The notes below the pieces were generated by a model. It did no database searches, was not told the DNA's origin, and worked only from the letters and a program-made list of their open reading frames with translations. Below are positions 12,564 to 23,695 of a stretch of DNA of 64,000 bases, piece by piece (the first letter of the stretch is position 1; every line of letters starts with the position of its first letter). The stretch comes from Guyanagaster necrorhizus (Eukaryota; Basidiomycota; Agaricomycetes; Agaricales; Physalacriaceae): positions 1,529,091 through 1,593,090 of the forward strand of contig NW_025064880.1 of NCBI RefSeq assembly GCF_019112545.1. Direction: 5' to 3'. A program made the position numbers and the translations under genes.

Positions 12564-13630
12564 TCATCTGACTTCAACATGTCGACCCTTCCAGTCTTCC
12601 CTAAGACTGTCCTCAACAAGCGCGTCCAGCTCCTTGACCTTGGTCACAGCGATATTGATGACACTCAACACACCATCTGCAACCAAAGGGACACCGCCCA
12701 TCTTTTGAACAACGCACAACTCTCGCTGTGCGTTCAATGCGACGGACATCAGGCCGGCACTCAATCGCTGTTCTAGAAGTGTGGGATCTAAAACTGGTTG
12801 GGTTGTCTCATCGGGAAAGAAGGCAAAGGTGAGGCAGAAGGGCGTGTGATGGATGGCAAGGGGTACTGGAGCCCGCTCTGACGGCGAATGCTGTAAAGAC
12901 GAAAGTAAGGAGCTGGTGAGGTGAGAGTGTGTGTCTAAGAGAAGACGTACCACGGTAACTTCATCTCCGATGACTTCAACCTCGGGTCGCCGGAAATGCT
13001 TGAGAGCGACGATACCCGCTAGACATGCGCAATCGAGCATATTTCCTGCATCTGACAAAAAATGCAAGGTCAATCGAAGGTGCCAGACCTATCAGGAAGA
13101 ATATGAGGATGAAGATATGACTGATGAAAGAAGCAACTCACTCTCTGGCCAGCCAGAATGCAAAGCGATTCCTTGTCGATGGCATCGCTGCGCCTGAGCA
13201 CCTTATCCAGCATTCGAGTAATAGTAATCTCTTCCTCTGAAGGTCTGGAAAGGCGTCAGATACGGCCTGAGGTCAATTATAAAGATACGCACCTACCGAC
13301 CAAGTTCATACTCGCTGGAGGCCATCGGTGATATTTCCGAATGGATGGTGAGAAGCCCTTCAAAAGGCCGCTCAGGCAGAGGTTTGACCATTTTTGCATC
13401 AACGTTCGCTATTACTCTACGGCGAGGAAAATATGAACAATGGAAGCAAACGTAGTGCCAGTGGCTCACCGTGTTTTTCCCAGAGCACATTCTACGTAGC
13501 CCAGCTCTGAGCCATATGTCAATCTCGGAGATCGTAGTTCAAGAGGCTGGCGGCCATCCAAGCGCAAAGATTGCTTGAGCGCCTCGTAGACAAACTCTTT
13601 TTCTGGTATGGACGGGGATGGTGGGCGCAT
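12564..13630 (-). CDS. RRP45: Exosome complex subunit Rrp45, RNase PH family
   Basis: The start at 13630 gives MRPPSPSIPEKEFVYEALKQ, then the RNase PH-like fold: LRLDGRQPLELRSPRL, GYVECALGKTRVIANVDAK, IDKESLCILAGQRVWHLRL, DAGNMLDCACLAGIVALKHF, and VPLAIHHTPFCLTFAFF. The order and the GKTRV and DAGN-type motifs match Rrp45/PMSCL1, one of the six ring proteins of the eukaryotic exosome. Those ring proteins lack catalytic activity and channel RNA to Rrp44 and Rrp6. Introns are short (about 60 bp). It is divergent from the eIF2-gamma gene with 204 bp between starts. Stop TGA is at 12564-12566. Confidence 0.88.
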
Positions 13631-13834
13631 GATGAAGAAACCAAGGTGAGACTAAAACAGGAACTAAAAAGGGCACGTGGAGTTTATTTATTTATTGTTC
13701 TTATTTCTACCAATCTCCAAATTGCCGTTCAATTTCTTCGATCCATTTAGTTTGACGCTCAGCCCTCGAGCGACACTCAGATTGCTCTTGTTCCTTCCGT
13801 CCATCATCCCCATTACATCCAACAATAATTAACT
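13631..13834. promoter_or_regulatory. Shared promoter of RRP45 and eIF2-gamma
   Basis: The 204 bp between divergent start codons contain a T-rich stretch (tttatttatttattgttctt) that could serve as a nucleosome-poor core. No defined transcription-factor site was recognised. Confidence 0.45.
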
Positions 13835-15578
13835 ATGCCAGGCGACGAAACACTGCAAAAACATCAAGAGGACTCTGACTCGGACGTCGAGGATGACGAT
13901 GTCGCAGATGTGATTCCCAAAATCGATGTTGACCCCTCAAAACTCACGCCATTGTCACCAGAGGTGATATCAAAACAGGTATGGTGAAAATGTCTTTCTC
14001 CATGTGGTGCATTTTGACTCATTCTTATGCAGGCTACAATCAACTTGGGTATGCACGATCCTCTTGCTCCAAGCGTGCTATCTGATTGAGGGACCACAGG
14101 TACCATTGGTCATGTCGCCCACGGAAAATCGACAGTCGTAAAGGCTATCTCCGGTGTTCAGACTGTCCGGTTCAAGAACGAACTAGTGCGGAATATTACT
14201 ATCAAGCTTGGCTATGCCAATGCCAAAGTGCGCGACCATATCCGTTCAGTTGATTAAGAAAGGTTGTTCATCGTATATAGATATACAAATGCGAAAACGA
14301 TGCTTGCCCACGACCCGGATGTTACCGCTCGTACAGATCCGACAAAGAGGACAACCCACCTTGTGAACGACCAGGATGCGGCCATCGGATGAAACTCATC
14401 CGGCATGTTTCCTTCGTTGATTGTCCAGGACACGACATTCTCATGGCCACCATGTTGAACGGTGCTGCAGTAATGGACGCCGCTCTGTTGCTGGTCGCGG
14501 GTAACGAAACATGCCCTCAACCGCAAACGTCCGAGCATCTTGCAGCGGTTGAAATCATGAAATTAGAGAACATTATTATTCTCCAAAACAAGGTCGATTT
14601 GATCAAAGAGACTCAGGCCTTAGAGCATCAAAAGAGCATCGTTGCCTTTGTCAAAGGTGCGGATTCTTTATCATGCTCTATATCTTGCTAATATAGAATC
14701 CAGGCACCGTCGCTGAATCGTCACCCATCGTGCCCATATCGGCCCAGTTGAAATACAACATTGATGCTGTCAACGAGTACATCGTGAAGCGTATCCCAAT
14801 TCCCGTTCGCGATTTTACTTCAGATCCAAGACTCATTGTTATCCGGTCCTTTGACGTGAACAAGCCAGGGTCGGAAGTAGACGATCTCAAAGGCGGTGTT
14901 GCTGGAGGGTCAATTCTCACCGGTGTACTTCGTCTCGGTCAAGAAGTAGAGATTCGACCTGGTATTGTGACGAAGGACAACGCAGGGCGTAACAAGTGTC
15001 AGCCCATCTTCAGTCGAATTATGTCACTGCACGCGGAGAACAACTTGCTGCAATTCGCTGTTCCGGGCGGGCTCATTGGCGTTGGTACGAGAATAGACCC
15101 TACGCTTTGCAGAGCGGATCGTCTTGTCGGGCAGGTCCTGGGTGCGGTTGGGAAGTTGCCCAAGATTTTTACAGGTAAACTTGCCACACGTTACATGGAC
15201 TCGCACTATCACTGACGGATTTTTCGTAGAGCTTGAAATCAGTCTCTTCTTACTTCGTCGTCTATTGGGTGTCAAGACGGAGGATAAGAAACAAACCAAA
15301 GTTAGCAAACTCGTCAAGAGTGAATTACTTTTGATAAACATCGGATCAACCTCTACGGGTGGCAGAGTTCTCAGCGCCAAAGCTGACTTGGCTAAGATCC
15401 AATTGACTTCTCCCGCCTGTACGGAAGTAGGTGAGAAAGTCGCACTGTCAAGGAGAATCGAGAAGCATTGGAGACTGGTTGGTAGGTAGTCTTCTGTTAA
15501 AACTTTTCTTTCTGTTTCTGAGATATCTCTACAGGTTGGGGAAGTGTACAACGTGGTACAGTTCTGGAGGTAGACTAA
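13835..15578 (+). CDS. GCD11: Translation initiation factor eIF2 subunit gamma
   Basis: After an acidic N-terminus ([20 protein letters not shown]) and one or two introns, the GTPase domain appears: P-loop GHVAHGKST, switch region [14 protein letters not shown], a zinc-binding knuckle with CPRPGC and [14 protein letters not shown], and NKVDL. Domain II/III motifs follow ([17 protein letters not shown], [40 protein letters not shown]). This is the GTP-binding core of eIF2 that delivers Met-tRNAi to the 40S subunit. About 460-470 residues are predicted, the usual family length. Introns are short. The C-terminus [13 protein letters not shown] and stop TAA 15576-15578 come after a late intron near 15485-15535. 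Confidence 0.93.
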
Positions 15579-16125
15579 TACACAATGCTAGACGTGTATG
15601 TATATGTAGCGTGTTACACCCTCACCCATCGATTGTACTTGCTTTTTAAACTATCGAACCGATGAGATTGGTTGCCTCATGCTGTTTTCCTATCTTCTGG
15701 TCGAACCGGAAGCTTCAATCTGAATTGTTATTTTTCCCTCATGCTTCCTGCATATTTGACGAAGTGTGTGGAACGAGTGGGCATACTAACAGTCGACGAG
15801 ACCCCAGTATCGATTACTCAACGACCTTCTGTAGGCTGGAGAAGTTAACCTCTTATGTGCGACCATCTTGCAGCCCAAGAAATCCTGTTTCTGCCGTAGC
15901 TGCAGTCTCCTTTACATACAAGTCGATGCCATTCCCGTCAGCTCGAATTTCATTAGAACGCCACGCCTGAATAAAGGAGCCTCTAACTTGGTCAAAGCGC
16001 TTACCACAGCACTTGGAAGATCATCTTTACTGCGTAAAATCGTTGACATTCTTCGAGAACCCTGATACCTACGGTCTGGAAGGCAGACTTCCTTATAACT
16101 ATTAATGATTAGTCTAAAGAGCAGC
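15579..16125. other. Intergenic stretch between eIF2-gamma and the SurE relic
   Basis: About 550 bp downstream of the eIF2-gamma stop. Two overlapping plus-strand open frames (about 65-100 codons) are present but show no family motif. I see no supported gene. Confidence 0.35.
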
Positions 16126-16640
16126 CTGCAGGTAGTTTAGTTTTCCGAAGATGGGTTCGCTGATGGGAGCAACAACCGCAGAAGGGGTACCGCAGTCTAC
16201 TGAATACACACTCACCATTGTGTTACATTACGCGCCAATGAGTGTTTCGCCTATGACAAGCATGATTCAGAGGTTCAGAGAACAAAACTATTCATACCAG
16301 GAATTCCAGGATCTCCATTCAGGCATTTGACACCGTCGGCGACCCTGTACAAGACCTGTGATTCAATTGATGGAAATGCATATGTAGACCATGCACATTA
16401 GGGTGAATAAAGGAAAGCTCGTTCTGCCCAGTTTGTTGTTGAGTCAATCAAAAGCTTCAGAGTGATGGCGCCGTCAGTTACGCGCGTGGAGACGAACAGA
16501 GGCTCAAAAGAGGCAGATGGCAGCGATAGACGGACATAATGCCAACTCCCAAGTGGAAGGACGCGCAACTTCAAGAGATCAATCCCGGAGGCCAAAGCTG
16601 CAAATATAGCTGCCATGGCAGGCAAGAAACCAGTCTCAGT
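16126..16640 (-). pseudogene. Broken partial copy of the SurE-like nucleotidase gene
   Basis: The minus strand repeats the 3' half of the SurE gene just upstream (16859-17510). Matches include FVSTRVTDGAI versus FISTRMTGGAV, LYRVADGVKCLNGDPGIP versus CYRVADGLNIALNGNPQLPG, and the last exon GETLIGA...VSVYSVDCGTPSAVVAPI versus GETLTSA...VSVYSVDYDAPSTVAAPI. An in-frame TAA replaces a sense codon after GETLIGA, and the parts between are shifted in frame. No signal peptide or N-terminal catalytic half is present. This looks like a tandem duplication of the 3' half, or a full copy whose 5' half was lost, now decaying. Confidence 0.7.
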
Positions 16641-16858
16641 GCCTCAACTGGCTTTCTTTATCCATCAAGCCCGACATCTTTCTCGCAACCAAGAGATTGT
16701 TCAGCGCCACAACAAACAAGATTTCAACAACTAAAATGATTATGAGCAAGATCGATTCGTTGTATCCATGATACCACTGCATGTCAGGCAATGGCCTACA
16801 AAATTTCAGGCACTAAGTTTGTAAAACAGTGTACATGCTGTGCTTGAAGCGGGTATGC

Positions 16859-18279
16859 TTAGTCCGATTTCGTTTTCCCAAAGATTGGGGCAAGGTGCTC
16901 CTGGATGGGGGCAGCCACCGTAGAAGGGGCATCATAGTCCACTGAGTACACGCTTACCGCGGTCTTGCATTCTGCACTGGTAAGCGTTTCACCTATATAA
17001 ACTGTGTTCAATGGTTTTTTTCCGGCAAAAGCGGAGATGAATCATACCGGGAAGTTGGGGATTCCCATTTAAGGCGATGTTGAGGCCGTCAGCTACCCTA
17101 TAGCAAAGATGTTCAATGAAGGCAACGGAGTGTATACTGTAGATCACGTACAAGTCAGTAGATACAGGAAACCCTGTTGTCGGGTCAATCGAAAGACGGT
17201 CGATGACAGCACCGCCAGTCATACGCGTCGAAATGAATGGAGGCTACGAAGATGTGAGCAGGAGGAATGGTCATCATGACGATTAGAAACAGCTTACAGC
17301 TACACAAGGGTTTCCTGGTCCAAATACAGGCATATTGATCCTGACATACGGTTCATTTGACTGAGAGCGACGAGAAGGAACAATAGACGAACCCAATACC
17401 AACACCGAGGGGGAGAAGGCGGGACTTTGTGAAATCGACACTTTGGGCAAGAGCAGCAACAAAGTTGGCTGTCAACTGCATACGGTGATGAGAATGAGTA
17501 AACGGAACCCACAAAAGTAAAAGTAACCTGAGCGGCGATGTTAGCCGGATCGTCCTCTGCGCCTGTGTTGGTCGTGAATGAGCGATGAGTACCGTTGCCC
17601 GCAGATACAGCTATTGCCGGTATCTAGACATGAATCAGACATGAAACGACCACAAGGGTGAGGTTCGCGTACCCCTCGCTCAACGGACGTGTAGGACGCG
17701 CCGATAGTGCCGCTAAGGGTGTACACGAACGGGCCATTGTTGCTGCCCTCGTTTGGACCAGAGACGACAAGGTCAATGGGCTTGTCGCCAAAGCGCATAG
17801 GAGCGATGATGTCAATGCCGAACACTGCTGAGGCCGCGGGTGTTCCATTGAAATACCCTGGTATTCTTCAGTGCCATGTATGCGCTGCACGACAGGAAGA
17901 AAAGCGTACATAGGTTCTGGTCATTCTCGTCATGACCAAAGTAGGGTGCACCGACAGGTATTGAGCCAAATTCTCCGCCAGGCGGTGTTATGTTGGTGGT
18001 GGGAAGGACAAAGGTGCCTCCTCGGCCAGACTGTTGCACGGCGGGCCTTGATACTTGGATGTCAGGTTGCGGTAGGCGGTATCACTGAATAGGTGCTCAC
18101 GCTACCAAGAGGACGTTATGGCCGTCTGCCTTGAGAGCAGAGTACGTCGCTCTGATGTTTGCCGACGCCCAACTATCATCGTTGGTCAAGAGGATATTCA
18201 ACGACGAGCTCTTTGAGTCACAGTGCGCAGGGAGCGAGAAGGCGGTGAGCAGGATGGCAGGGAAAAAGATAGCGAGCAT
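16859..18279 (-). CDS. SurE-like survival-protein nucleotidase, secreted
   Basis: The start at 18279 gives a clear signal peptide (MLAIFFPAILLTAFSLPAHC). The SurE N-terminus ILLTNDDSWAS follows, with the paired Asp that binds metal, then SGRGGTFVLPT after an intron and VSGPNEGSNNGPFVYTLSGT, which has the conserved Asn-x-Gly and SGT segments. Later exons give GIPAIAVSAGNG and end in the exon GETLTSAECKTAVSVYSVDY, stop at 16859-16861. Bacterial SurE is a 5'/3'-nucleotidase and fungal relatives are often described as acid phosphatase-like. The signal peptide places this one in the secretory route, so an extracellular phosphate-scavenging role is plausible but inferred. A damaged partial copy lies downstream. 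Confidence 0.85.
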
Positions 18280-18450
18280 GACGGGTACTGGAAACTGAAT
18301 ACATTGGCTCTTATGAAGAGCATACTGTAGCAGATGGAGATCACCGTTCAAGCTGCGAGCCAATGAGCCCGTGCACGTTTGCGTAATCATCGGTAAACAA
18401 ATCAAAGACCGGTGTCCTCTATGTAAGCAAGATTTGTAGCCTTGTTGCAT

Positions 18451-18967
18451 TTACTTCACTTGGTTATCGACCTTTTTGTCTTCAAATAATAGTGATACGT
18501 CTAACCCTGAACGTGTGCTTGCATCCAGGACACCAATACCTTCCTTGCACAACAGCTTTGGATAATTTTTACCTGGTCCCTCGAAACATAGCGTTCTGCA
18601 GCTAAACTCCACCGACATGCTGCTGTTTTCCTTGTACGCAGTGCGCAAAGTACTTTTGCTGGCTCTCTCTGAGCAGTTGTATGCTTCATCTTGGTGGTCA
18701 TCTTCTTCCGTGGTCTCAGACTGCACCTTCATCGTATCTGTGACTTCAAACTGTCCTTGTGGCCTGACTTTCCTTGAGGTAAATGTTATCCTCCTGTTCA
18801 TCTTGCAGTCTCGCTGATTTTATGTGCAAAAGATTGGCTGTTCCAGCTGGTCTGTTGAGTAAAGTAAAGCACTGTACAATGTGGCAGTTTCCTCTGTACT
18901 TGCGGCGCTTAGACGAAAATGGTGGCCTTTCGTCGGATGAGTACCTTTTCTCCCCGCACACCGACAC
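18451..18967 (-). CDS. Possible small uncharacterised gene
   Basis: Two minus-strand open frames overlap here. One starts at 18967 (MSVCGEKRYSSDERPPFSSK) and one of about 116 codons ends at 18451 (with KVQSETTEEDDHQDEAY and a Ser-rich middle). They could be exons of one gene, since potential splice sites exist between them, but no family was recognised and the join is not secure. The gene would lie head to head with the PHD-finger gene. It may be spurious. Confidence 0.25.
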
Positions 18968-19208
18968 CTGTGGTCTCGTAGAGGTTTCTATACATTGTTA
19001 CTCTTGTAGTAGAAAAGTGTCGAATGATAAAATGTGGTATGTAACAAGTATGGGACAGGAAAATGACGTTGAGCCACTTGCATCTTGACTATTGACACTC
19101 TGGTACTCCACTCGCCCTGCGGTCGTCCGACAAAAAAAATTGGCTGTTCTGTTTTCTCTGTGCGGCCGTGGCCTGTAAAGGCCCTTACTTGTATCTTTGG
19201 TACACAAG

Positions 19209-22200
19209 ATGGCATCGACGGCGAGCGTATCAGCATACGTGCTGCCCCCAGGAGTCCCCGTCTGTCAGCCTCCTCACCTCGAGGGAGATGCTTCTCTTGC
19301 GACCGAAATTCTGCCAGGACCTCCTCCTCTAGGCCATACTCAGCAACAGCCAACGACCAAGAAGCCATCTACAATGTACTCGTCCCTCTGGCCCAATGAT
19401 CCTGGCACCACCTACTCTGGCATCGTCCATGGCACCTTGATAGGCCAGGAATCGATGGACATCCTGAAGACTCGTGTCAGGGTGGATAAAAGGTCTGTCT
19501 GCTTTCAATTCGCTCTACGACATATGCTGACACTTTTCGTGGTGTTCTAACCCCCCTCCCCCTTCCTTGTCTTCCTTCACCCACCACCTCGTCACCTTGT
19601 CAGCGCCGTCACTGGCCGTGCCCAGCGTGCCTCTGCTCGCAACAACAACAATAGCGCTCCAACCGCCGACCCTCCTGACCCTCTTCACGCACAGTCGCCC
19701 CCCCATTCGCCGCCATCGGCCCCGGCAGCGGATTGGCCCATGTCCGGAATCGACGACGACGTGCCCGTATTGTCCCGTTCTACTTCATCCCAAAACTTGC
19801 AGGAGCTTCCTCCGACGAGCACCAACGGAAGGATGAAGAGAAAGGATAAAGGCAAAGGCAAGGAGATAGAGACGTCTGCTGTCAGAGTCAAAGAGGAGCC
19901 CCCGATGATATCTTTGCTCTCGCCCGAACCTGGGCATCTGGTGGGTTTTTTCTCTCCTTTCCTTTACTACTCTGATGCAGTACGGCGCCGAAGATGACCA
20001 ACCAAGACCACTGCTCCGCCTGTCGCCAGCTGGGCAAACTCGTGTACTGCGACGGCTGTCCCAGGGCCTTTCACCTCTGGTGTCTTGATCCGCCGATAGA
20101 AAGCGTCGATGAGGGTGATAGTAGATGGTTTTGTCCGGCATGTAACATCCGCAGGGTAAGCATTTTCAGCACTTTTTTCTACTTTTCATCTTGACCCTAG
20201 TCTCAGGATCCTCCCAAAAAACCACCCGCTTCCCTTATATCTCCCCTGATTCATCTGGTCGATACCTCTATACCCTCAGAATTCCAACTTCCTGTCGACG
20301 TTCGAACGTTCTTTAAGGACGGTGAGTTAGATCTACGTGTCATTTATTTCAGCAATGTGACCTCCGTCTAGTTGCAACTGGTGACCGGGGGGCTTACGTT
20401 GATAGCTCAGAGTTAAAACCACCACGGCTCAAGTGCGTCTTAGTTTGTCGTTCTTGCCTTACGGGTACTGAGGTTGTTTACAGTCGGCATGGCCAATTAG
20501 AAGATCGCGATTCTTATCGATTAAAGGACAGGAACGGAGCTCCTGTTCTCTGCCATCGTTGTGGCACCTCTGCTCTTCCTGACAACGTAGCGGCTGCCGC
20601 ACCGACCGCAAAACGTGCCCGAAGATCTACATCAAAAGGTGCACATTACGAGATGTGGAAACACATTGTATCCTGCGATTATTGTGATTTACATTGGCAC
20701 CTGGATTGCTTGGATCCTCCTTTATCAACAATGCCACCTTTTACTAAAAAGTGGATGTGCCCTAATCATTCAGAACGAATCCTTGTCAGTACATCCATCC
20801 ATCATTGCATTGCTACATCTCACACTCATTTAGCCTCCCCGACGTCGAATACCGAAGCAAAATGCGCCTCCCATCGAAATCACCAAACCCAGACAGTTTA
20901 ACAACGGCAATATAGACGTCATTCCGTCTCAGCTTCCATCAACCGCTATATTACACCCCAAAGTCAGTGTGGACGAAGTCCTGATAAACGGGCGACGATA
21001 TCGGGTTCCCGAACGTATCATTTTATTGGATTTCTGGAGTAAGGTTAATAAAACTGCCGTCTCGGGGTACGCCATATGCGTAATTGTATCCGAGAATCCG
21101 CACTGACGACGTTGCAGAGATGTGGAAGACGGTTCTCGAATGTCGTCGCCGCTGACATCTTTGAGTTCTTTGGACGATCTCGAGGATAGGCCTGGTCCAT
21201 CTCAAACCGAAGACATAGCATTAGCGCAGGTGAGAAGGTTTCGTCTATTAGTGGATTCACATAGGGTCTCATACTTCTTTCTAAGATGCTTTGCGACTTC
21301 CGGCTGGGAACTTCAGGAAGTGATGCGCAGCCCTCAGCCTCGACTAATCTGAAGCGCACAGAGATTGCCAGGAAGAGTGCACCTAGGAATGTTGGTAGAC
21401 CTCGGCTCATAAAGGTAAGGCAGTGACATGTCAGAAAGTCTTCTATCAGAGATTCAAAAGTGGACAGAAAATCCCAAGAAACGCGAATGGAGGTGCAAGC
21501 GCGTCAGGACCTACTGCTAAGCGGAAAAAGTCCACCCCTGTCATTACGGACCCGAGTGCGCGAGAGTTACGGTCTACAAGGACCAAAAACGGAGCTCCGT
21601 CAAAGGTATTGTCGTCGATATGATCATAGAGCACGTATTTATATGCATTTGCAGAGTTCTAGTCGACTGCCCGAAGATGTTAATCCAGTGGACCCACTGC
21701 CAGATCCTATTGCCCCGCCGAAAGCTACGAAGACCGTTCGTGTGAAGGTACCGGCTCCATCGTTTCTCCAAACCTCCCCACCTGACATTTTCTGTCACCC
21801 CACCAGGTGGAAGACACTGATGGTGGCTTGTCCGCATTGAGTAGAACGAACGGATCTACTGTTAAGGTAATGCTCATGGTTCGACTTCTTTTTTTTTCTT
21901 GATTGTTAACGTGAGACCCAGACCACGCGCACGAGAGCCATACGGCGACCGCCCGCCAAAGACGAAGACGTCGTTGATAAACCTAAGCGAGGTAGGAAGC
22001 GGCAGAGAGCGGATGAGGATGGTGATGATGATGGAGATCCTACTTACCATGGACCTAAAGGGAAGGCAGTCGGCAAATCAGCCTCAGCCTCAGCCCCAAA
22101 GAGCCGAAGAAAGTCAGCCCGTACACCTTCACATCCCGGGCCAGTTTCTGCTCCCCAGTCTGCTCTTACTAGCACCGCCACCACTCCAGGGACGTCTTCG

Positions 22201-22284
22201 CTAAAAATTCGACTCCCTCGGCTGAACACGCTGAATCCTCCCTCTGCTGGAGCCCATAACGAAGACACGTCTACCCGTGTGTAG
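19209..22284 (+). CDS. Double PHD-finger protein, Rco1/PHF12-like
   Basis: The start at 19209 opens a Pro-rich N-terminus (MASTASVSAYVLPPG). A first PHD finger follows at 20000-20155 (HCSACRQLGKLVYCDGCPRA, FHLWCLDPP, WFCPAC). A second at about 20560-20770 reads VLCHRCGTSALP...HIVSCDYCDLHWHLDCLDPP and ends with CPNH. Between and after them are Ser/Pro-rich and basic segments (TAKRARRST), and the last exon ends LKIRLPRLNTLNPPSAG. Two PHD fingers separated by a linker is the layout of yeast Rco1 and animal PHF12, which link the Rpd3S-type histone deacetylase to methylated H3. Several short introns interrupt the gene. Assignment to Rpd3S is inferred from layout, not proven. Confidence 0.75.
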
Positions 22285-22556
22285 GACGTTTCCGGTTGGG
22301 ACTTGCTTCCGTTGCATAACGTCATCTCTTTGCTGATACTCATGATTATTTATTGCCTAATCATTGCAAGATTCATTGACATCCGCTCTTTTATCCTGCT
22401 TTCTGCGAACGCCTCACGTTCATGATCACTCGCGATTACCATCATAGACGTAGTTGACACAATATCTTGCCTGCCAGTGAATCAGTATAATGTTCATTCC
22501 CTGTGTGTAATCAAAAGGATAGAGTGCGTAGTGCAAGGATGACGCCGGACTGATGC

Positions 22557-22934
22557 TCAGCACAAAAATAACCATTGTCCTGTCGGTGCATCGGATGGTT
22601 TGGTAAGAGCTTCTGATTCTTGAATCAGCACGCCAATATTCTATACGATCGTGTAACGGAAAGCGTACCTCTACCGCTCTTTCAAGAGATTCTTCAATTG
22701 TGTCCTCACCCCAGACTGAACATCTTTCAATGCCAGCTTTGTTATTGGTGGCTCTATGCGAATATTACTGGGCCAATTATCGCCGGCTTTTGCTTTTCGC
22801 TCGAGGAGAATGTCGATGAGGGCAGGCGGCTTGACTTCCGGGGGTCGCTCGGCGGATGAGGGAACGAACCTCTGCGTGAGCTCGACGGACGACCGAGGAA
22901 CAAGACGAATCAATCTTGCAGTTGACGGCCGCAT
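22557..22934 (-). CDS. Small uncharacterised protein with mitochondrial-like N-terminus
   Basis: The start at 22934 gives MRPSTARLIRLVPRSSVELT, an Arg-rich and acid-free N-terminus typical of mitochondrial presequences. A conserved-looking body follows (PPEVKPPALIDILLERKAKA, NWPSNIRIEPPITKLALKDV). A gtgagg donor after this body suggests an intron to a short last exon. Two frames are possible there, one reading ALTKPSDAPTGQWLFLC before TGA at 22557-22559, so the 3' end is tentative. I do not recognise the family. It is divergent from the next gene. Confidence 0.45.
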
Positions 22935-23099
22935 ATACTTGGGTAGCTTTATAGAGTCGCAAGGACTGAGATTGCGTAGTCACGGTATGAAAAGGAAAGC
23001 TGCTCACCGAAATTCAGAGCGAAGGAATGTTGCGTGATGTGACACATTGTGACGTCGCAACTTTTATCTCCATCTTCTTTATCTTATCTCTCCCCTTAT

Positions 23100-23563
23100 C
23101 TTCTTCACATCAACTGTATATATGTGGTATGTGCTCCTACACCTTAATACAGCCATAGCTTTCGACCGTACTATAGGTACCAATATGCCTTTTGATACCA
23201 GCGGATGGGTTTCTTTCCGTCGCCCAAAAGGTACAGCGATCCCTCCTCGAAGCTAGGACATCCAACTTTATTGAGGGCTACCTGTCCGTTGCTGGGCATC
23301 ATATGCTGCGCGCTGCAAACGAAGACAAGAAGTTCTTCTCTTTGGTCCCGATTCGAAGATACTATCGGCGAACTCTAATTTGTCGTAAGCTATTTTCTGT
23401 TTCAAGATGGAACATTGATGGGATGACCTGTGCCAGCTTCAACTGGCGTTATTCCTGATGAAACAGGTACGGAGCTGTCACTGGGGGTTCCGGAGGATAT
23501 GTATGATATGGTGATGAAGACCTTAAGAGTCGGATTTTGTGCATTTTGATTTTCCGCATAATA
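23100..23563 (+). CDS. Uncharacterised small gene, exon structure uncertain
   Basis: An open frame of about 70 residues (QRSLLEARTSNFIEGYLSVA, then FFSLVPIRRYYRRTLIC) is followed, after a possible intron, by VIPDETGTELSLGVPEDMYD and MVMKTLRVGFCAF ending in TGA near 23561. The composition looks like real coding sequence, but I could not place a convincing start codon or recognise the family. It is tightly packed between the divergent small gene and the phosphomutase. Confidence 0.35.
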
Positions 23564-23695
23564 TAAGCTCGTAATAGTAGTAATCGCAAGCATGTCGTTC
23601 ATGTGACCGGGAGTAGTAATTGCAGTTACGTCGAGACCTTTACGTTACATAACACATCTTGTGTACGAACCACGACATCCTAGCATTTATCAGAG

